Shown piece after piece: positions 1 to 7,285 of a DNA stretch of 16,540 nucleotides. Below the pieces are notes generated by a model. That model worked only from the letters and a program-made list of their open reading frames with translations, was not told the DNA's origin and made no database searches. Source of the DNA: Anaerolineaceae bacterium UBA4799 (GTDB lineage Bacteria > Chloroflexota > Anaerolineae > Anaerolineales > Anaerolineaceae). The position numbers were made by a program, and so were the translations under genes. Every line of letters starts with the position of its first letter. Position 1 is the stretch's first letter. The stretch spans positions 40,046 to 56,585 of the forward strand of contig DHGL01000045.1 in NCBI GenBank assembly GCA_002402725.1, read 5' to 3'.

Positions 1-52
1 CTGAATACAAATCCTCATTGGTTCTCGGTTTACGATTCTCGACTTTTCAGAA

Positions 53-430
53 TCATACCCAGCCGCGCGCTTGATACAAACGATACCCCTGGTCCAGCGC
101 CTCAGCGATCTGCTGGAGTAGTTCAGGCGTGAGCTTTTTGATGTGGAAGCAAGATTTCCCTTTGAGCAGGCGCAGCAATTCGGGCTTGAAAAGAAGCTTG
201 ATCTCTGGTTCGGCGTACACCGGCATAAAATAAAAACCCACGTATCCTTTCTGGATGATGAGCCCGGCGAAGAAGATCTCTTTGCGCTTGCGGCCTTCGA
301 TCACCAGATCTTTAATCGACCACAGGTCATAATAAACGGGCTCATCACGTTTAGACCGCAATGGCGGGTGGTAACGAGCCAGGAAGGGTTTCAACTCGTT
401 GAATATCGGTTGCAGCTCTACTGATATCAT
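53..430 (-). CDS. DUF1801-like small protein (YdhG/YdeI-type fold)
   Basis: A 125-residue soluble protein with no signal peptide or membrane segment. The central segment (residues 50-75, ending in GFYFMPVY) followed by a basic GKSCFHIK block at residues 91-98 and a C-terminal amphipathic helix resembles the DUF1801 / YdhG-like family. Members of that family are small cytosolic proteins of unknown biochemical role. The start lies one base after the stop of the HAD phosphatase gene (TGA-G-ATG), so the two are almost certainly co-transcribed and possibly translationally coupled. There is no good Shine-Dalgarno sequence of its own, only GAG next to the ATG, which fits coupling. Seen: length, motif and spacing. 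Inferred: family membership from sequence feel, not a search. No function is proposed. Confidence 0.7.
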   Translation of the reverse strand: MISVELQPIFNELKPFLARYHPPLRSKRDEPVYYDLWSIKDLVIEGRKRKEIFFAGLIIQKGYVGFYFMPVYAEPEIKLLFKPELLRLLKGKSCFHIKKLTPELLQQIAEALDQGYRLYQARGWV

Positions 431-431
431 C

Positions 432-1049
432 TCAATTCAATTTTCCGTTTAAAACTCCCATGGCAGCCAGTTCAGCGCGCAGTTGCTGGGCGGAAGTAAA
501 GAGGATGCTGTTGAATCCTAAGCGTCTGGCCGTGTCGATATTCATCTGCGCGTCATCAATAAAAACGCAGTCTTCAGCGCTGCGTTCAACACGCGCCAGG
601 AAGATCTTGAAGATTTCCTCGTCTGGTTTGGCTACACCCGCCATGCCTGAGAGCAGGTAGCCATCCAGTTCAGGCAGGAAGGGGTAGCGGTGCTGCAACA
701 GGGGAAAGGTTTCTGTGGACCAGTTGCTCAGCCCGTACACCGGGTAACCCGCGCTCTTGACCTCGCGCATGATGTCCACGGTCGGCTGAATGGTTTCACC
801 GGTACATTCCATCCAGCGTTCGAAGAACGCGCGCACCAGTTCCTGCTGGCGCGGGTATTTTTTCAGCAATTCCTCCTTCATTTTAGTGAAGGAGTAGCCA
901 GCGTCTAGCTTCTTGTTGAATTCGCTGAACTTTATTTCTTCCAAAAACTCGCGTACGGCGTCGTCAGTTGGGAGCAGCTTGCGGTAAAGGTGGTAGGGGC
1001 TCCAATCGATGAGCACCCCGCCGAAGTCAAACACGATGGCTTTTTTCAT
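432..1049 (-). CDS. HAD superfamily hydrolase (subfamily IA, YihX-like phosphatase)
   Basis: A 205-residue cytosolic phosphatase-type HAD protein. Motif I is FDFGGVL with the nucleophile at Asp8; position +2 is Gly10 rather than Asp, as in the YihX-like branch. Motif II is LSNWS (Ser108), motif III is Lys141 in AKPDEEIF, and motif IV is FIDDAQMN (Asp165, Asp166). A helical cap domain occupies about residues 15-85, as expected for C1-capped subfamily IA. The length is normal. The substrate cannot be read from the sequence; sugar phosphates are typical of relatives. It is first in a two-gene operon with the DUF1801-like gene. No Shine-Dalgarno sequence precedes the ATG, and a -10-like TAAAAT lies only 8 bases upstream, so the mRNA may have almost no leader. 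Confidence 0.9.
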   Translation of the reverse strand: MKKAIVFDFGGVLIDWSPYHLYRKLLPTDDAVREFLEEIKFSEFNKKLDAGYSFTKMKEELLKKYPRQQELVRAFFERWMECTGETIQPTVDIMREVKSAGYPVYGLSNWSTETFPLLQHRYPFLPELDGYLLSGMAGVAKPDEEIFKIFLARVERSAEDCVFIDDAQMNIDTARRLGFNSILFTSAQQLRAELAAMGVLNGKLN

Positions 1050-1057
1050 AGACCGCT

Positions 1058-1086
1058 ATTTTACCCGACTTTTTGATTAACCACAA
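1058..1086 (-). promoter_or_regulatory. Possible sigma70-type promoter for the HAD gene, near-leaderless
   Basis: On the minus strand TTGTGG (1081-1086), a 17-base spacer and TAAAAT (1058-1063) are followed by the HAD start codon 8 bases later. The -10 is one mismatch from consensus and the -35 keeps only its first three bases. Transcription would begin within a few bases of the ATG, which agrees with the missing Shine-Dalgarno sequence. The -35 overlaps the period-9 repeat. Confidence 0.35.
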
Positions 1087-1108
1087 AAAACACGAAAGTC
1101 ACAAAATC
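1082..1108. repeat. Three degenerate 9-base tandem units, CACAAAAAA-type
   Basis: Three consecutive nonamers, CACAAAAAA, CACGAAAGT and CACAAAATC, form a period-9 A-rich tract. It resembles the AACCACAAAG-type intergenic tracts common in environmental bacterial genomes. It lies directly upstream of the HAD gene and overlaps its putative -35. Function unknown. Confidence 0.5.
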
Positions 1109-1237
1109 GTTTTTCCCCGGATAACACAGACCCCGATAATTTTTTGCTATCACCGATTACTATTCTCCACGCTCTGTTTTCTACTCTTGTTTTCTCAGAG
1201 TTCCCTCACCGTCTCAACAATCACTTCAAGCTAGTTC

Positions 1238-1435
1238 TGCCTGGGGGTGGTCAAACAGTCCTCCAGGGAGCAATTCAGCCGGATCCTAGACGGTCTGGCA
1301 GCAGCTGGGGCGCAAGGGGTGATTTACGGCTGCACCGAGATTGAGAACCTGGTGCACCTGCAGGACAACGCGCTGCCGCTCTTCGTGATCACGAGGATCC
1401 AAGTTAAGACGGCGGTGGAGATGGGGTTAAAAGAT
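1238..1435 (+). pseudogene. Decayed 3' end of an aspartate/glutamate racemase family gene
   Basis: Read from 1238, the plus strand encodes about 66 residues matching the C-terminal part of aspartate racemases: CLGVV, SREQF, then GAQGVIYGCTEIENLV carrying the second catalytic cysteine (GCTEI), then LPLFVITRI and AVEMGLK. Families usually have LFDTTRI here, so Asp has become Val. The N-terminal two thirds, including the first catalytic cysteine, are absent. The in-frame codon at 1232-1234 is TAG. Just upstream another frame reads HRLNNHFKLVL, which resembles the HRII-DEL segment that normally precedes, suggesting a frameshift as well. No start codon or ribosome binding site fits. The reading frame runs on into the cydB terminator and has no natural stop. 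The stretch 1109-1237 otherwise shows nothing recognisable. This is a genuine remnant, not a working gene. Confidence 0.75.
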
Positions 1436-1470
1436 AAAAAAGTAGTGGCAATTCATGAATCGCCACTACT
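1430..1470 (-). terminator. Rho-independent terminator of the cydAB operon
   Basis: Positions 1441-1470 form an almost perfect inverted repeat: AGTAGTGGC pairs with GCCACTACT, one A-C mismatch follows, and the centre ATTCATGAAT is itself palindromic. On the minus strand the hairpin is followed by a T-rich run (1430-1440). It sits 25 bases after the cydB stop. Confidence 0.85.
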
Positions 1471-1495
1471 ACCCGTATCGAATGGTTTTGACTTT

Positions 1496-2512
1496 TTAAT
1501 ACGTCAACGTCTTGGCGTCTGCCTTCACGCGCTTCTTGAACACCACATATGTCCAAACTTGATAAGCCAGCACCACCGGCACCATAATGGCGGCGATGAT
1601 CGAGATGACCTTGAGCGTGTACGGCGAGGAGGAAGCGTTGTAAATGGTCAGGTTGTTGGCGGCGTCCGTACTGGAGACCATCACATTGGGGAAAAGCGCG
1701 GTGAACAGCGCGGCGACGGTGAGCACCACCGCCAGACTGGAGCAAATGAACGCCCGGCCTTCCTTTTTCTTTCCCATCATCACCCGCGAGACGATTAACG
1801 CCGCGGCAGCCAGCACTGGCAGGACGGCGCTGAGAGCGCCTTTCGCAGAGAAAGAGGAGGGGGTGAACAGCAGGGCGGCGAACAACCCCAGCGCGAACAC
1901 CAGCGCGGCAGTAAAGTAGGTTTTGGCGGCATTGTGTGCCCTCTCACGCAACCCTTCAGTAAGTTTGAGGCTGAGGAAGTTGGCGCCGTGGAACAGGAAG
2001 AGCATCACCACCGTCAACCCGCCCAGCAGGCTGATGGGATTGAGCAGTGTAAAGAAGTTACCGGTGTATTGCACACCATCAATGGGTACGCCGCGTACCA
2101 GGTTGGTGAAGACCACGCCCAGTAAAAAAGCGGCGAAAAAACTCGAGATGGCAATCGCCCAATCCCAGCCGTAGCGCCAGCGCGCAGCGGGCAATTTGCT
2201 GCGGAACTCGAACCCTACACCACGCACGATGAGCGCGAAGAGTAGCAGGAAGAAGCCCAGGTAAAAACCGCTGAACAGTGTGGCGTACCACTGCGGAAAA
2301 GCGGCGAAGGTGGCGCCACCCGCCACAATGAGCCACACCTCGTTACCGTCCCAGTGTGGGCCAATGGTGTTAATAATGGCGCGCCGTTCAACGTCTTTGC
2401 GCCCCAGTGAGGGCAGCAGCATGCCGACGCCGAAATCAAATCCTTCGAGGAAAAAGAAACCGGCGTAAAGGATGGCGATCAGGATAAACCACAGGATATT
2501 GAGGTCCATCAT
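1496..2512 (-). CDS. cydB: Cytochrome bd quinol oxidase subunit II
   Basis: Integral membrane subunit of the cytochrome bd terminal oxidase, which oxidises quinol and reduces oxygen to water without pumping protons; CydB stabilises the haem-bearing CydA. The protein has 338 residues and about eight hydrophobic segments. Family signatures LEGFDFGVG (residues 22-30) and GPHWDGNEVW (residues 51-60) are intact. The reading frame overlaps the end of cydA by four bases (ATGA). Two ATG codons stand in tandem. The GGAGG inside the cydA 3' end is only 3 bases from the first ATG but 6 from the second (2509), so translation may begin one codon later. No cydX-like small gene follows before the terminator. 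The identification is secure. Confidence 0.96.
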   Translation of the reverse strand: MMDLNILWFILIAILYAGFFFLEGFDFGVGMLLPSLGRKDVERRAIINTIGPHWDGNEVWLIVAGGATFAAFPQWYATLFSGFYLGFFLLLFALIVRGVGFEFRSKLPAARWRYGWDWAIAISSFFAAFLLGVVFTNLVRGVPIDGVQYTGNFFTLLNPISLLGGLTVVMLFLFHGANFLSLKLTEGLRERAHNAAKTYFTAALVFALGLFAALLFTPSSFSAKGALSAVLPVLAAAALIVSRVMMGKKKEGRAFICSSLAVVLTVAALFTALFPNVMVSSTDAANNLTIYNASSSPYTLKVISIIAAIMVPVVLAYQVWTYVVFKKRVKADAKTLTY

Positions 2513-3903
2513 TTTCCTCCTTTTTTCTTTATTTCTACTTCAGCGGTGATGGGGACAGAATCCAGGTCACCGGCGCCCAGCCCTTTTTTAGCAAATTTCA
2601 CCAGCAGGTAAAGGTCAATCACCATTAAAACGCCGTAGATTAACACAAAGCCAATCAGGCTGATGAGCACCGTGGCGGGGGGCAGGTTGGGGCTGACGGC
2701 GTCTCTGGTCTGCATCAATCCGTGCACCACCCAGGGCTGCCTGCCGGTTTCCGTCAGCAGCCAGCCGGTGGTATTGGCAACATAAGGCAGGAGTATGATC
2801 CACACCAGCCAGCCGGAGCGCTTGATCCACTTCTCCGGGTATTTTTTCCAGGCGATGAACAGGGCGCCAAGGCTGAGCGCCACCATCAACAGCCCCGCCC
2901 CCACCATCACCCTGAAGGTCCAGAAAGCCAATGGAATGTTCGGGATGTAATTGCCGGGACCGTAAAGCTGCTCGTATTGCGCCTGCACCTGGTTAATCCC
3001 CTCCACCTCGCCTTCCCATTTGAAGAAGTATAAAAAGCTCAGCGCTTTAGGGATGGTGACCGACCAGGTGGTTTTGCGTCCCTCCTGGTCAATACCGGCG
3101 ATAAGGTGAAAGTCAGCCGGGTTGGCTGTCTCGTAGTGTGCTTCGGAGGCGGCAGCAGCCATGGGCTGCACCTCGCGCAGGTAAACTCCCTGCGCGTGCC
3201 CGGCACCGCCAACCGCCACCGCGGAGATCAATCCGATAATGGCGGAAAGCACAAAGGATTTTTTAAAGGCTTCCACTTCGTGGTTCTTGACCAGGTGGAA
3301 AATGCTGAATCCAAGCATAAAAAATGCCGCGGTCACCAGACCAGCGAAAAAGGTATGCAGGAACAGGTAGAGCGAGCGCGGGTTGCCCAGCAGCGCGCCG
3401 AAGTCGGTCATCTGCGCGCGACCGTTCACAATGGCGTACCCCACCGGGTGCTGCATGAAACCATTGGCCGCCAGGATCCAGAAAGCGCTCAGGGTGCTGC
3501 CGATAGCCACCAGCCACATCACCGCGGTGTGCAGTTTCTTCGAGAGTCTTTCCCAACCGAAGATCCACACCCCCAGGAAGGTGGATTCCAGGAAGAATGC
3601 CAGCAATCCCTCCACCGCCAGCGGAGCGCCGAAAACATCCCCCACGAAGCGCGAGTATTCTGACCAGTTCATGCCGAACTGGAACTCCAACACGATGCCG
3701 GTGACCACACCCATGGCGTAGTTAATGAGGAAGAGCTTGCCCCAGAATTTGGTGAGGCGCTTGTACATCGGGTTGCCGCTGCGCACGTACATGGTCTCAA
3801 GGATGGCGACGAACCAGGACAATCCGAGCGTGAGCGGCACAAAGAAGAAGTGATAGATGGTAGTGAGAGCGAACTGCCAGCGGGAAAGAACCACAATGTC
3901 CAT
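2509..3903 (-). CDS. cydA: Cytochrome bd quinol oxidase subunit I
   Basis: Catalytic haem-binding subunit of cytochrome bd oxidase, 464 residues in the plasma membrane. Visible counterparts of the E. coli residues are His18 (haem b595/d ligand, E. coli His19), Glu98 and Glu106 (Glu99/Glu107), His183 and Met333 (haem b558 ligands, His186/Met393), Arg331 and the GRQPW signature (387-391). The periplasmic Q-loop is short and lacks the long insertion of the E. coli type. Within it the quinol-site glutamate is kept (Glu254, E. coli Glu257), but the usual lysine (E. coli Lys252) is Ala249 in a QPMAAAASEA stretch. The Shine-Dalgarno AAGGAG lies 8 bases before the ATG. It follows the UbiA-family gene by 31 bases and overlaps cydB. 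No cydDC assembly genes are in the window. Confidence 0.96.
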   Translation of the reverse strand: MDIVVLSRWQFALTTIYHFFFVPLTLGLSWFVAILETMYVRSGNPMYKRLTKFWGKLFLINYAMGVVTGIVLEFQFGMNWSEYSRFVGDVFGAPLAVEGLLAFFLESTFLGVWIFGWERLSKKLHTAVMWLVAIGSTLSAFWILAANGFMQHPVGYAIVNGRAQMTDFGALLGNPRSLYLFLHTFFAGLVTAAFFMLGFSIFHLVKNHEVEAFKKSFVLSAIIGLISAVAVGGAGHAQGVYLREVQPMAAAASEAHYETANPADFHLIAGIDQEGRKTTWSVTIPKALSFLYFFKWEGEVEGINQVQAQYEQLYGPGNYIPNIPLAFWTFRVMVGAGLLMVALSLGALFIAWKKYPEKWIKRSGWLVWIILLPYVANTTGWLLTETGRQPWVVHGLMQTRDAVSPNLPPATVLISLIGFVLIYGVLMVIDLYLLVKFAKKGLGAGDLDSVPITAEVEIKKKGGK

Positions 3904-3934
3904 ATCAGGCTCCTTTTAGGAGAAGTGCGCCGGC

Positions 3935-4993
3935 TTACAACGCCGGCCAGAAATTTGGCAGGAATATACGCAGCAACGTGTCGATGAAGAGGGCGAGCAG
4001 CAACAGGTTGCTGAACAGGCGGTTGTGGTAGAAGGTAAAACCTGCGAACCAGGTCGGCCAGTACTGCCATTCCTTGGGTGGTTCCGCGGGGCGCGGCTTG
4101 GTATGCACGCCGATGGCGTAAAGCAGGCGCTTGCCGGCAAAGAACACGAGCAGCAGGACGGGGGTGAAGTAATGGCTGATGAAAATCAGGTAGAGAATGA
4201 ACAGGTAGATGAGCGCGAGGACAACCATGTTAACGATACGAGCGGCTTTCTCGCCGATGACCACCGGCAGGGTGCCAATCTTCTTTATCTTGTCCTCGGG
4301 GGCTTTATCGATGTGCTTGCCCAGGTTGATGCTGACCACGCTCAATCCCCAGGGCACGCCAGCCAGCGCCACCGGCCACACGTGGGCGGTCGCGCCTTTG
4401 GCGAGCACCAGGAAGACCGCCGCCACCATCACCGGTCCCCAGATGAGGAAAATGGATAGCTCGCCCAGCGCGATGTGTTTGAGCGGCCAGGTGTACAACA
4501 GCAACACCAGCGCGCCCACGGCGAACAGGATGATGATATTAAGCGAGAAGTTGGTGTAGACGAGGGCAAAGATGCCGGTCAGGATGGCTAGCGTGCCGCT
4601 GACGGCGAACCAGCGAAACTGCTCGTCTTTGCTCCAGAACCTCTGGATAAGCGGGTGCACGCTGTATTGCGTACGGAAGTAGTTATCCGTATCAACCCCG
4701 CGGGAGAAGTCGGTGTAATCGTTGAGAAAGTTGTTCGTGCCATGGGCGATGAACAGACCGATGGTGATGATGACCCAGGCGAGGATGGACATGCCCCAGT
4801 TACCGGTGAAGTAGCCGTGCCTGAGCGCCAGCAGGCCGCCGATGGCACTGGAATACAAGGTGACAATGGCCACCGCGGAGCGGGTGGCGATGAGCCATTT
4901 GGAGACCACGTCCAGCCTATCCCATTCCTCCTTGCTGTCCATCTTTACCAGGTTGGATAGGGCTTTTTTCCACATGGAAAAATTAACCTTCAT
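3935..4993 (-). CDS. UbiA-family prenyltransferase (quinone-type, possibly MenA-like)
   Basis: A 352-residue integral membrane prenyltransferase with about eight or nine hydrophobic helices. The first aspartate-rich motif is NDYTDFSRGVDTDN (residues 91-104), which binds Mg-prenyl diphosphate in this superfamily. The second is around residues 229-243 (DKAPEDKIKKIGTLP) and is followed by the TLPVVIG segment common in menaquinone and ubiquinone prenyltransferases. A strong GGAGGGG lies just before the ATG. It is the first gene of the cydAB operon, 31 bases from cydA. The family attaches a prenyl chain to an aromatic acceptor. The neighbourhood suggests it makes, or alters, the quinone used by the bd oxidase, but the acceptor cannot be read from the sequence. 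A role as a haem prenylating enzyme is less likely because bd oxidases do not use haem O or A. Confidence 0.85.
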   Translation of the reverse strand: MKVNFSMWKKALSNLVKMDSKEEWDRLDVVSKWLIATRSAVAIVTLYSSAIGGLLALRHGYFTGNWGMSILAWVIITIGLFIAHGTNNFLNDYTDFSRGVDTDNYFRTQYSVHPLIQRFWSKDEQFRWFAVSGTLAILTGIFALVYTNFSLNIIILFAVGALVLLLYTWPLKHIALGELSIFLIWGPVMVAAVFLVLAKGATAHVWPVALAGVPWGLSVVSINLGKHIDKAPEDKIKKIGTLPVVIGEKAARIVNMVVLALIYLFILYLIFISHYFTPVLLLVFFAGKRLLYAIGVHTKPRPAEPPKEWQYWPTWFAGFTFYHNRLFSNLLLLALFIDTLLRIFLPNFWPAL

Positions 4994-5047
4994 TTTTTAC
5001 CCCTCCTTCTGTCACAGCCAGACTTGTATATGGAATTTTGTAATCTG

Positions 5048-5053
5048 ATTATA
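5048..5053 (-). promoter_or_regulatory. Putative -10 box for the UbiA-cydA-cydB operon
   Basis: A perfect minus-strand TATAAT lies about 55 bases upstream of the UbiA-family start, in the 100-base gap after the MFS gene. No convincing -35 is seen at 16-18 bases, and no terminator separates the MFS gene from this site, so read-through from the upstream genes is also possible. Confidence 0.35.
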
Positions 5054-5093
5054 ACTATAATTCGAGTAAGCGCTTTATGATATTCAATCGGGT

Positions 5094-6323
5094 TCAATCC
5101 CGCTCAACCGGAAGGGAGACGGGGTTTTCTGTTTTTGAGGATTGCGGGATGACGATGCGCCGAGCCACAAAGAAGTTGACCACGGCGATGAGCATGCCCA
5201 ATAGAAAAACGTACTGGAACCCGAAGTTGTTCCAGATAACCCCACCCAGCAGCGCCACGCTGATGGAGAAAACATGGTCGATGCTGATTGAAGCCGAGAG
5301 CGCCGGCTGGATATCCGCCGGGTCAAGGGCGATTTTTTTCATGTAAGTAGAGCGCGCCATACTGACCGAGAAGAGCATCTGGTCGAGCAGGTAACAGATG
5401 CATACAATAATAAACGCCACTTTTTCCGGGAATATCGAGCGCGAAAAGCCGTACCCCAGGCACACGAAGATCAGCGCCACCGCTTCAGCACTCAGGATGA
5501 GCCGTTCACCGTAGCGGTCGATGGCCCTGCCCAGGAAGGGTTGAAAGAGGATGCCAATGACGCCGCCGATGGTCACCAGGGTGGCGATGGTCTGAGTGGG
5601 TTTGTTGAAGATGGTGACGATGACCCAGGGGGCAAAAGTGATGAAGATCTGCTTGCGTGACCCCGCCAATACCGCCAGGGCGTAGACCAGGGTGTACTCT
5701 TTGCGCAATTTGAGGAAGGTCTTTGGCGGCGCGGACTTTTCAGGTTTCATCAGGAACATTAGCACCGCTGCCACGGTGAAGACCAGCGCGGCGATGGTAA
5801 AACTGTGCTGGTAGGTGAAATTGAGGAATTTAAAACCGATGAAAACGAGAAAACTCCCCGCGATGGTCGCCAGGTTACGAATGGCATTCAACTGTCCCAG
5901 GCGGCGGCCGGTCCGGCCGTCGGCAGCCAGCTCCATGCCGATGGTGGTGGCAACGGGCATGAACAGGTGGTTGCCGTTGCTGTAAATGAACAGGAAGAGC
6001 ACCATTAAGCCGTAGTTTGAGGAGGAAAAGCCGATGAGGAAGATGCCCAGCGCCGCCAGCAGCATGGCAAAGCCGCCCAAACGGCGGCTGCCCAAGAACC
6101 ACAACGCCGCGGAAACGAAAAGCACAATGACCCCGGGAAACTCGCGCGGGATTTCAAGGAAAGAACGCTGAAAACCGTTCAGTGAAAATGTGTCATTAAG
6201 GAAGTTGTTAAGCGTGGAATCGACCAGGCTGGCAGCCATGCCTACGGCGAAGGACGCCGTGATGAACAGAGCCAGTTCACGTGAAATATTGGTGATGCGC
6301 GAGTGCAGTGTCGCGGGCTTCAA
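5094..6323 (-). CDS. Major facilitator superfamily permease
   Basis: A 409-residue inner-membrane protein with about twelve hydrophobic segments in two halves, separated by a basic cytoplasmic loop near residues 193-210 (KPEKSAPPKTFLKLRKEY). The layout LFQPFLGRAIDRYGERL at the start of the second half is the repeated MFS motif A equivalent, with Gly, Arg, Asp and Arg in place. It belongs to the general MFS_1 group; the substrate is unknown. The first possible start after an in-frame stop is TTG at 6323, which has only a weak, distant AGTAGG upstream. A shorter start at an internal ATG (about codon 29) would remove part of the first helix, so TTG is preferred. It lies 12 bases after the nucleoside phosphorylase gene, hence probably co-transcribed; a nucleoside or nucleobase substrate is possible but only inferred. 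Confidence 0.85.
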   Translation of the reverse strand: MKPATLHSRITNISRELALFITASFAVGMAASLVDSTLNNFLNDTFSLNGFQRSFLEIPREFPGVIVLFVSAALWFLGSRRLGGFAMLLAALGIFLIGFSSSNYGLMVLFLFIYSNGNHLFMPVATTIGMELAADGRTGRRLGQLNAIRNLATIAGSFLVFIGFKFLNFTYQHSFTIAALVFTVAAVLMFLMKPEKSAPPKTFLKLRKEYTLVYALAVLAGSRKQIFITFAPWVIVTIFNKPTQTIATLVTIGGVIGILFQPFLGRAIDRYGERLILSAEAVALIFVCLGYGFSRSIFPEKVAFIIVCICYLLDQMLFSVSMARSTYMKKIALDPADIQPALSASISIDHVFSISVALLGGVIWNNFGFQYVFLLGMLIAVVNFFVARRIVIPQSSKTENPVSLPVERD

Positions 6324-6335
6324 TGTTTGATGAAC

Positions 6336-7115
6336 CTACTTTCGGTCTGCCTGGATGAGGATTTTCAGCGCCTCGACCGCCACCTTGATGACGCGGTCAG
6401 CGTCGAATTCGACCATGTGTTTGGAGGCGTCGTCTTCGTCCACTTCGGCCAGGTCGGACTCGTTGATGACCAGCATCACCCCGCCGGCGCGCTTGCGATT
6501 AATCGAAGAGAGGATGAACAGCGCCGAGGATTCCATTTCAGAGCAGGCGGCGCCGCCGGCGATAAATGCGTTCCAGCGATCCGCAAGGCGCGCGGCCATG
6601 GGCATGCGCGTGCGTTCCACCTCGCCGTAGAAAGAATCTTTGGATTGCGCGATGCCGGTGTGCGACCTGAACCCGAGCCGAACCGCCGCCTCGCGCAGCG
6701 CGTTCACCACCGCTATATCCGCCACCGCCGGGAACTCAATGGGCAGATAGTAAGGCGTAGTACCTTCGTCGCGGATGGCGGCGTTGACCACCACCACGTC
6801 GCCGCTGTGGATGTGCGGCTGCATCGAACCGGAAGAACCGACGCGGATGAGCGTATCCGCGCCGACCTCGATGGCTTCCTCCACGGCGATGGCCGCCGAG
6901 GGGCAGCCGATGCCGGTGGAGATGACCGAGACCTTCTCGCCCAGCAGGGTGCCCGTCCAGGTGACATATTCGCGGTTCTGCGCCACGAAATGTGCATCAT
7001 CGAAATAACGGGCGATCTTTTCGCAGCGCGCCGGGTCGCCGGGCAGCAACACATAGCGCCCAATGTCACCTTCCTTGATATGCAGATGAAATGCCAGACC
7101 ATCTTCGTTTCGCAT
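6336..7115 (-). CDS. udp: Uridine phosphorylase-like nucleoside phosphorylase
   Basis: A 259-residue cytosolic enzyme of the PNP/UDP phosphorylase family, expected to split a nucleoside with phosphate into the base and (deoxy)ribose 1-phosphate. Visible motifs are GDPARC (26-31) and Arg48 in NREY for phosphate and ribose, STGIGCPSAAIAVEE (66-80), RVGSSGSMQ (91-99) and EMESSALF (193-200), the ribose-binding Met-Glu. Length and numbering match E. coli uridine phosphorylase. Phe162 and Arg168 of the uracil pocket are kept, but position 166, Gln in E. coli, is Val here, so pyrimidine specificity is not certain. The ribosome binding site AGAGG lies 6 bases from the ATG. It precedes the MFS gene by 12 bases and has an extended -10 promoter. 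Confidence 0.88.
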   Translation of the reverse strand: MRNEDGLAFHLHIKEGDIGRYVLLPGDPARCEKIARYFDDAHFVAQNREYVTWTGTLLGEKVSVISTGIGCPSAAIAVEEAIEVGADTLIRVGSSGSMQPHIHSGDVVVVNAAIRDEGTTPYYLPIEFPAVADIAVVNALREAAVRLGFRSHTGIAQSKDSFYGEVERTRMPMAARLADRWNAFIAGGAACSEMESSALFILSSINRKRAGGVMLVINESDLAEVDEDDASKHMVEFDADRVIKVAVEALKILIQADRK

Positions 7116-7147
7116 GTGTACCTCTGCTGATGATTGGATGAACCCGA

Positions 7148-7156
7148 ATTATAGCA
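7148..7156 (-). promoter_or_regulatory. Extended -10 promoter of the nucleoside phosphorylase gene
   Basis: The minus strand reads TGCTATAAT, a perfect extended -10 (TGnTATAAT), 33 to 41 bases upstream of the ATG. No TTGACA-like -35 is seen at the usual distance, as is common for extended -10 promoters. Start of transcription would be near 7141, leaving a leader of about 25 bases with the AGAGG site. Confidence 0.6.
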
Positions 7157-7223
7157 ATAAATGGCAGCGCTGGCGGTGGGAGAACTTGCCGTAATTTGCC
7201 AAAAAATTCACGGATCAAACCCG

Positions 7224-7264
7224 AAAAAACCCTTGAAAAGGCTACAAAGAACCTTTTCAAGGGT
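7224..7264 (-). terminator. Rho-independent terminator of the ABC ATPase gene
   Basis: A perfect 13-base stem, ACCCTTGAAAAGG (7229-7241) pairing with CCTTTTCAAGGGT (7252-7264), has a 10-base loop. On the minus strand it is followed by T residues (7224-7229). It lies 22 bases after the ABC gene stop. A second short A/T run lies beyond. Confidence 0.88.
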
Positions 7265-7285
7265 CAGTGCACAAAAAGCACGAGA

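Noticed and set aside
1247..1798. A 183-residue plus-strand gene covering the racemase match
   Set aside because: Only the first 63 residues resemble racemase; the rest reads through the cydB terminator and antisense of cydB, so it is a remnant rather than a gene.
3106..3663. A 185-residue open frame on the plus strand
   Set aside because: Antisense to cydA, with His/Gln/Glu-rich composition and no recognisable domain.
6303..7130. A 275-residue open frame on the plus strand
   Set aside because: Antisense of the nucleoside phosphorylase gene, which has family motifs, a ribosome binding site and a promoter; the plus-strand product has none.
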